From Flavobacterium sp. (GTDB lineage Bacteria > Bacteroidota > Bacteroidia > Flavobacteriales > Flavobacteriaceae), in NCBI GenBank assembly GCA_016714905.1, contig JADKBW010000016.1, positions 1 to 60,258 of the forward strand: a stretch of DNA of 60,258 nt, given 5' to 3'. Shown here one piece after another: positions 55,180-60,258 of this stretch. The position numbers were made by a program, and so were the translations under genes. Positions within the stretch are counted from its first letter, which is position 1. Each line of letters begins with the position of its first letter. The notes under the pieces were generated by a model. It searched no databases, was not told the origin of the DNA, and saw only the letters and a list, made by a program, of their open reading frames with translations.

Positions 55180-55470
55180 TTAGCGTATCGTTGTCTTCAA
55201 TCTATATTTTTCAGGTTTAGTTCCGATTCGTTCTATGATGGCTCTAGCTTCTAAATCAAGTTTTACGGTTTCGCCGTACCATTGCACGCCGCCTTCAAAG
55301 GTGTCTTTAACCTGAGCATATAATTGCTCCATCAGTTCCCTATGCGTGGGTTCGCATTCACTCAAAATCGACAAAATAGTAGCCTTAATCACATTGTACT
55401 TAGCAAGTGAAATGAGCTTGTTTGTTTTTCCAGGTTGCGGATGTAGGGTTTGGATTTTCTCTTCTTTCAT
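55180..55470 (-). CDS. Conserved hypothetical protein (DUF6958-like)
   Basis: 96-residue soluble protein with the sequence pattern KIQTLHPQPGKTNKLISLAKYNVIKATIL, then FEGGVQWYGETVKLDLEARAIIER. I recall this as a small Bacteroidota family (DUF6958), with winged-helix-like helix content; function unknown. The LDLEARAIIER and KPEKYRL parts look like a DNA-binding wing and helix, but that is a guess. It is downstream of an SDR gene. Confidence 0.65.
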   Translation of the reverse strand: MKEEKIQTLHPQPGKTNKLISLAKYNVIKATILSILSECEPTHRELMEQLYAQVKDTFEGGVQWYGETVKLDLEARAIIERIGTKPEKYRLKTTIR

Positions 55471-55530
55471 GTTGGGATTACTCTTGTAATTTACTAAGTA
55501 ATTTTAGAAAGTCATTAGTTTTTTTATGTA

Positions 55531-55580
55531 GTGGCACGGATTGCTTCGCCAGTTCGCTGCGCTCGGGTGCAAGTCTGCGA
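55531..55580. repeat. GC-rich dispersed repeat fragment
   Basis: Contains GCTTCGCCAGTTCGCTGCGCTCGG (given from 55542 on, shortened here by position). The complementary GAGCGCAGCGAA core recurs in element C (29612, 29641) and, as GAGCGCAGTCGAGG, within mutB. It is non-coding, between two minus-strand genes. Confidence 0.45.
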
Positions 55581-55610
55581 TATCCAGTTAAAAACAATAT
55601 CCAATCGCTT

Positions 55611-56361
55611 TTATTTTCTGTATATCGTAGTTGGTGCTGATTGCGATTTCGCATAAAGAACCACATCTCCGATTGTCACTCTTTCAGGAGCATTTAATGC
55701 ATAAATAATTATATCAGCTATATCTTCTGGTCGTAATGCTTCAAAACCTTCATATACTTTTTTAGCTCTTTCTTTATCTCCTTTAAATCTTACTTCTGAA
55801 AACTCAGTTTCTACTGCGCCTGGAGCTATATTTGTTATTTTGATTCCATGTTCCGTTAAGTCAAGTCTCATGCCTTCGCTAATGGCCTCTACCGCTTTTT
55901 TTGAAGCACAATAAACAGCTCCATTTGCGTAAGTTTGTTTCCCCGCAACAGAACTTAAATTGATGATATGTCCTTTTCTTCGTGCCACCATTGTCGGTAT
56001 GACCATTCTAGAGACATAGAGCAATCCTTTAACATTACTATCAATCATGGCATCCCAATCATCGATATCTCCTGCATCGATAGTCGATAAGCCATGCGCA
56101 TTGCCGGCGCTATTTACTAATACATCTATGTTTTTCCATTCATTCGGCAATGAATTAAGTTGCTTATCAACTTCTTTTCTATCTCGAACATCAAAAATCA
56201 AAATGATCACTTTCACTGTTTTGATAATTGATTTTCAGCGCTTCTAATTTTTCTTCACGGCGCCCACACAAAATTAAATCATAGCCATTTTCGGATAATT
56301 TAATTGCTGTAGCTTTTCCTATCCCTGAACTTGCGCCTGTTACTAATGCAATTTTTGTCAT
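55611..56361 (-). CDS. SDR family oxidoreductase, YdfG-like (one frameshift)
   Basis: About 250 residues after repair. The N-terminus MTKIALVTGASSGIGKATAI carries the TGxxxGIG cofactor motif (ATG at 56361). The next frame has DVLVNSAGNAHG, the Ser in NLSSVAGK and the catalytic YCASK, then a typical APGAVETEF. It resembles the YdfG/serine 3-dehydrogenase group that oxidises small 3-hydroxy acids with NADP. The break lies near 56205-56225 around CAAAACAGTGAAA. Upstream in-frame codons lack a family start. Confidence 0.88.
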
Positions 56362-56483
56362 TTTATATTGATTGTTTTCTGGTTGTAAAGTGATGCCTAA
56401 CGTATTTTTATTGATGATTTTCTGATTCCGAACAATAGTCATCTCGTTGTCATCCCTTAGAGACCACCAATTACTTCCAGCAT

Positions 56484-58994
56484 CTACTTTTTAACAAACC
56501 GCATCACAGCATCGCCCAGTTCTGTCTTCACACGCATTACATAGCTTCCAGTAGCAAGTTTTGTAACATTCACCTCACCTTGGGGTCCGGGAGTTACATT
56601 TTCAAGTACCGACTGCCCTAAAAGATTATACACTGTTACCGACTGAATAGTAACTTGTTTCGGATTACTGATAAATACCATATCGCTCGCAGGAACAGGA
56701 TAAACCGCCAATTCAAGGGTTTCAAATGAATTGGTATGCAAAAGCGTCGGTACTGTTACGACCGAAGTATTGGTCACAATAGGGAGATTGTAGTCGAAAT
56801 AAATCGAAGCCGTATTCTCTAGCACAGCACCTTCGGCAAGCGACACCAAGGAACGAATTTTAAAAACCAAATAGCCATCATTATTCTCATCAGCAAACCC
56901 AAGCTGTATGTTGTTGAACATAAACTCGACCTGATTACCTTGTATCACGCGGGTAGTAAAAGTATGGCTACCGTTTACTGGACTCAAACTAGCGATATCA
57001 AATTTAGTGGTATCAATCATATCGGTTACCTTAATGTTGCGCGCCGGTGCTGTACCCAAATTCTCGAATCGGATGCGGTAATACATATCATCTCCTAAAT
57101 GTTCCAAGCGCAAATAGTCGCCTCCGAGGCAAATCTTATCATTAGGATCAAACGAATTTACTACCGTTTGCTCCAATGTCGCTTCATTATTCGTCGCAAC
57201 TTCGTCTTGAGCAATGGTTGCCACTGCTGTAAATGTCAATACATCATTGCTATTCAGTGGTGGAGTATCGGTAGGCGTGTTCAAGTTTAGTTTTACAAAA
57301 TATTCAACTTCAGTTAACGGCAATAAATCCTCAACATCCCATGTCACCGAGCCAATACCTGTGCTTGCGGCCAAAGGGGTACTTTGGAGGTATTCCGCCG
57401 TAGCGGCATCGTATGTAAATTGGACCGTACCCGTTGCCGTTTGATTGCCATTGTTCCTAACCAATACTTTATAATTAACGTCAAAACCTGGTATCGCTCC
57501 ACCAATTGGCACGATTACAACCGACAAATCATGGTGGCTTCCCACTGCGGTCACACAAAAATTCTGATTTGCATAATTCGTTGCCGATGGCATATTCAGA
57601 CTGATACTTGCTGGCGAAACGCTGAACCAAGTCGGATTGTCAAGTATAGGCGTGATAACACTTGTGCCATTTTTGAGCATTACGCCATGGTAACCATTGG
57701 AACCGGAATAATAATAACTTTGGTTTGCACCGTTCACCAGTTTGTACTTAAGGTACGGAAATCCCGGATCGGTATCGCTACAACCATTATTTTGCGTGTC
57801 GAGTCGGGTATAGCCGTTTACCAGGTAGCTATCAGTACCGAGCAAGCGAATCATGTTGGTCCTATTAGACTGACCTCCAATATTTCCATAATCACCACAG
57901 TGCAAGATCATGCCGTCAGGTTGCTGTATGACCCTGCGCACCGCCGAGTATTCTGAAAGCGAAACGCTAGTACCACCCGCCGTTGGCGAAAAAGAAAAGG
58001 TTACTGAACCGTCTGGTAACAGCATAGCAATATTTGTAATGCCGCCCACGCCTTCAAAATAACCTCCAATCAGTATATTGCCGTTAGGTCGCACCAAAAT
58101 GTTACTGACCACAGGATAATAACCAAATATTGGGGATGAAAGCGTGTTGTCATAACTTCCGTCGGGGTGCAGCCGTGCTAAGCTTTTAGAATTGTTGCCG
58201 TCGCAAGAATCGAACCTTCCGCCCACCAGTATTTTTCCGTCTGGCTGTAATGCCAATGAAGACGTATAACCATTCTGACCTATAAAACCGGTGTTGATAT
58301 CAAATGTCGGATCTATGGTGCCGTCGGCATTGAGTTTTTCAAGATTGTAGGACGTATACGGCCCACCTGGGTCCGGCATGACCATTCTGCCGGCTACAAT
58401 CAATTTGCCATCTGGCAATACCAATACGGCAGAGCACTGCTCTATTTCGGGATGCTCATCGTAGAAAGTGGTGTCTAAAGCACCATTGGCGGTCAGGCGA
58501 AGCAGTTTTTTAGAAGCGGTACTTCCAACCAGTAGCTTCCCGTCTGGCAACAAGGTCAAAGAGGTGATATAAGAAGACGTTAGCAAAGCGGGCGTGTCGT
58601 AGGTTGTATCAATAGTACCGTCGGTGTTCAGCCGAATCATAGGTTTGATTACACCTGCTACGGTAAATTCGGAGCCCAATATAATTTTGCCATCGGACTG
58701 TATCACCATCGGACATTCATGCGAATTTGCCGTATTATCGGTCAATACCGTAAAAGTAGCATCACTCGAACCGTTTGCATTGAGTCGTTCTATGGTTCGC
58801 GTCCATCCCGTATCGAAATCATATTGGGTAGCCGCAATGACAATTTTGCCGTCGGACTGAAGCGCCATATCGTTGACTTGTTTTTCATAATTATTCCAAA
58901 CCGTAGCAGGAATAAATCCCGGATCGGCACTAGCTGCATTTTGCGCCTGAAATAAAGCAGGATACAACAACAGTGAGAGTAATAGTTTTCGCAT
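56484..58994 (-). CDS. Secreted protein with delta-60 repeats, DUF7619-like domain and T9SS type A sorting domain
   Basis: 836 residues. Signal peptide: MRKLLLSLLLYPALFQAQ. Residues 25-390 hold about seven delta-60 repeats (pattern LxxDGKIxxGG ... RLNxDGTIDxTF), a propeller-like array. Residues 405-490 are an uncharacterised beta region. Then comes VGSHHDLSVVIVPIGG leading into a conserved repeat/DUF11-like part, and FDPNDKICLGGDYLRLEHLGDD ... IYFDYNLPIVTNTS (DUF7619-like). The sorting domain is AVYPVPASDMVFISN ... GSYVMRVKTELGDAVMRFVKK. Base composition looks richer in G+C than its neighbours. It has its own promoter. Confidence 0.88.
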   Translation of the reverse strand: MRKLLLSLLLYPALFQAQNAASADPGFIPATVWNNYEKQVNDMALQSDGKIVIAATQYDFDTGWTRTIERLNANGSSDATFTVLTDNTANSHECPMVIQSDGKIILGSEFTVAGVIKPMIRLNTDGTIDTTYDTPALLTSSYITSLTLLPDGKLLVGSTASKKLLRLTANGALDTTFYDEHPEIEQCSAVLVLPDGKLIVAGRMVMPDPGGPYTSYNLEKLNADGTIDPTFDINTGFIGQNGYTSSLALQPDGKILVGGRFDSCDGNNSKSLARLHPDGSYDNTLSSPIFGYYPVVSNILVRPNGNILIGGYFEGVGGITNIAMLLPDGSVTFSFSPTAGGTSVSLSEYSAVRRVIQQPDGMILHCGDYGNIGGQSNRTNMIRLLGTDSYLVNGYTRLDTQNNGCSDTDPGFPYLKYKLVNGANQSYYYSGSNGYHGVMLKNGTSVITPILDNPTWFSVSPASISLNMPSATNYANQNFCVTAVGSHHDLSVVIVPIGGAIPGFDVNYKVLVRNNGNQTATGTVQFTYDAATAEYLQSTPLAASTGIGSVTWDVEDLLPLTEVEYFVKLNLNTPTDTPPLNSNDVLTFTAVATIAQDEVATNNEATLEQTVVNSFDPNDKICLGGDYLRLEHLGDDMYYRIRFENLGTAPARNIKVTDMIDTTKFDIASLSPVNGSHTFTTRVIQGNQVEFMFNNIQLGFADENNDGYLVFKIRSLVSLAEGAVLENTASIYFDYNLPIVTNTSVVTVPTLLHTNSFETLELAVYPVPASDMVFISNPKQVTIQSVTVYNLLGQSVLENVTPGPQGEVNVTKLATGSYVMRVKTELGDAVMRFVKK

Positions 58995-59009
58995 GTTTCA
59001 GATTTTGCC

Positions 59010-59041
59010 CAAAAATAGTAAAACAATGGTAAGAAATGCAA
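59010..59041 (-). promoter_or_regulatory. Bacteroidota-type promoter of the delta-60 gene
   Basis: On the minus strand TTG at 59041-59039, a 21-base spacer, then TATTTTTG at 59017-59010. This is a full consensus match, 15 bases before the ATG at 58994. Confidence 0.6.
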
Positions 59042-59100
59042 TTAAATTGAACGTGATGTGGAAGTTTTGGATGCGGTTATCGAACTTTCGGGTTCAGGAT

Positions 59101-59160
59101 TTTAAGGTGTTGCCCTAATCCTCAAAGCAGCACTTTGCGGAATTCGGGCAACACCTTAAA
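59101..59160. repeat. 15-base perfect inverted repeat (hairpin)
   Basis: TTTAAGGTGTTGCCC at 59101-59115 is the exact complement of 59146-59160. The 30-base interior can pair further (GCAAAG with CTTTG). It lies 12 bases after the stop of the next gene and may act as its terminator, though a T run is weak. Confidence 0.6.
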
Positions 59161-59171
59161 TGCTAACTAAT

Positions 59172-59450
59172 TTACATCTTTGGTACCAATGCACGGTCAA
59201 CTATTGCTACCTTTTGGTGCAAGTGAAAACCGGCAAACCTGTTGTGGCTTTCACCAAAGAGCAAGCTACTGTCCCAATCACGGTTCCTGATTTCCTGTTG
59301 GAGCAGGCGGAGATACCGGGCTCGTGCCGAGTTCCAGGCTCGGAGTCCTGCTTCGCGGTTAATTCTTTCTAACAATTCCGCATCGTTAGCGGAGGCTAGG
59401 GCAGCTTGCCATTGGCTCTCTTGGTCTGCCGGAGATAAAAATGTGCACAT
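59172..59450 (-). CDS. Hypothetical protein
   Basis: 92-residue soluble protein. The helical pattern AALASANDAELLERINREAG, then LRAWNSARARYLRLLQQEIRNRDWDSSLLF, looks like a genuine small protein seen in this group, but I cannot name a family. It is rich in Arg, Ala and Leu and more GC-rich than most of the window. An overlapping plus-strand frame is less protein-like. It is followed by a hairpin at 59101-59160. Confidence 0.5.
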   Translation of the reverse strand: MCTFLSPADQESQWQAALASANDAELLERINREAGLRAWNSARARYLRLLQQEIRNRDWDSSLLFGESHNRFAGFHLHQKVAIVDRALVPKM

Positions 59451-59662
59451 AACATAACAAATTAAAAATTACTTTTTTGCTACGTCGTGAAATGCGGTAA
59501 AGACTTGTTGTTTCTCAACACATTTGAACGACTGTTCCGCATACTAAGCCACCGTGTCGTGAGTTGATCGGTTGGCATCCTCGTAAGGATTCTTGATGCT
59601 GGGATAAAAGTAGTACATTTTTTCAAATACTACTAGTTTATAGGTTATTAACTAGGCAATTG

Positions 59663-60258
59663 TCATTGCAATTTTATGGTATTAGTACATTTTGGATAAT
59701 TAGTACAACCTAAAAAAGTGCTAAACTGTCCTTTTCTTTTTGTCATAAAACCACTTTTACAACAGCACACAAAGTATCGTGTTCTCTAAAATTTCTATAT
59801 TATTAAACGTTTGGTTACAACTTGGATAATGAGAACAGCCTAAAAATTGGTTGTTTCTTATTGGGTTAACTCTAATTAGTAGATGTCCAGTTTGACAATA
59901 AGGACAATTTGTTTTACTTAGTTTTTCATTGTTAGCCGAAAATAGAAAGTCGTTGTCTGTGACTAGTTCTTCCGCAAATAAAGACACATCCGTCGGAATA
60001 AGCAACACCACTTCGTTTTTTGTTCTGGTTAGCGCCACATAAAACAGTCTGCGTTCTTCCGCAAAACGATATTCTTCGTCATCGCTCAATAATAATGACA
60101 ACATCGGGTCGTCGGTCATTTTGTTTGGAAAACCAAGTAAGTGATTTTTCAGGTTTAGCACGATTACATTATCCGCTTCTAAACCTTTTGATTTGTGCAC
60201 CGTGATGAATTTGATGTCAAGCTCTTCCAGACCTTGTATTTCTAATGTATCAGTTCGT
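59663..60258 (-). CDS. UvrD/Rep-type helicase, C-terminal part with two zinc ribbons (5' end outside window, one frameshift)
   Basis: Partial superfamily 1 DNA helicase. FITVHKSKGLEADNVIVLNL is motif V region and RRLFYVALTRTKNEVVLLIP is motif VI with the arginine finger. After that come topoisomerase-type zinc ribbons. The first is CPYCQTGHLLIR ... FLGCSHYPSC. The second, LC-x-x-CKSGFMTKRKGQFSTFLGCTNYPKC, lies in another frame beyond an apparent stop at 59757; removing one T near 59765 joins them. The protein then ends at 59663. Tandem ribbons probably bind DNA. Whether it is UvrD, HelD-like or another branch needs the missing N-terminus. Confidence 0.85.

Noticed and set aside
59160..59372. 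Plus-strand frame opposite the 59172 gene
   Set aside because: The minus-strand frame has better helical pattern and a normal ATG; both cannot easily be real.

Overview
The window is chromosomal DNA of a low-GC member of the Bacteroidota, almost certainly the family Flavobacteriaceae and probably Flavobacterium or a close relative. Signs of this are type IX secretion (T9SS) sorting domains of both A and B type, a CHU_C-associated Ig repeat adhesin, a PUR/DUF3276 protein, a DUF5683 protein next to parAB, Bacteroidota-type promoters (TTG, a 19-23 base gap, then TAnnTTTG) and start codons without clear Shine-Dalgarno sequences. One tRNA (Pro, GGG anticodon) is present. There is no rRNA, CRISPR array, transposase or prophage.

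Layout. 1-9.0 kb: glycogen synthase (its 3' end lies outside), CsaA, a PaiB-like FMN protein, then a tight minus-strand run of DUF2461, glycosyltransferase, asnB and murB, with a rhodanese-thioredoxin lipoprotein and recF upstream. 9.2-15.4 kb: plus-strand housekeeping genes (TPR membrane protein, ribH, mutL, two rhomboids, EEP phosphatase). 15.4-20.7 kb: the minus-strand core block parA-parB-DUF5683-dapB-lepB-wbqC. 20.7-30.3 kb: SDR, aminotransferase, tRNA-Pro, diheme cytochrome, both methylmalonyl-CoA mutase subunits, FtsB/DivIC and uridine kinase. 30.4-39.1 kb: one gene of about 8.6 kb for a giant secreted adhesin with about 23 near-identical 84-residue Ig-like repeats. 39.4-48.1 kb: PUR protein, ABC exporter, leucine dehydrogenase, nusB-yajC, DUF1801, pepT and an LtaS-like sulfatase. 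48.1-59.5 kb: an accessory region of small lipoproteins, hypothetical genes, repeats, gene remnants and two T9SS cargo proteins. 59.7 kb to the end: the C-terminal part of a UvrD-type helicase with zinc ribbons.

Several genes are split by single-base indels: glgA, murB, mutA, the adhesin, pepT, the sulfatase, an SDR and the helicase. Most of these indels fall in A or T homopolymers, and murB is normally essential. Uncorrected sequencing or assembly error is therefore the simplest explanation, and I annotate these as single genes with disrupted frames.

The most distinctive non-coding content is (i) intergenic tandem repeats with 7- or 8-base units, several ending 0-2 bases from a start codon; (ii) three copies of a dispersed imperfect palindrome with conserved arms and a variable centre; (iii) a two-gene segment bounded by 38-base direct repeats; and (iv) a cluster of TGTGACA/TGTCACA palindromes. 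The adhesin repeat array, with its mosaic variants and a 1260-base higher-order period, is the most interesting coding feature.
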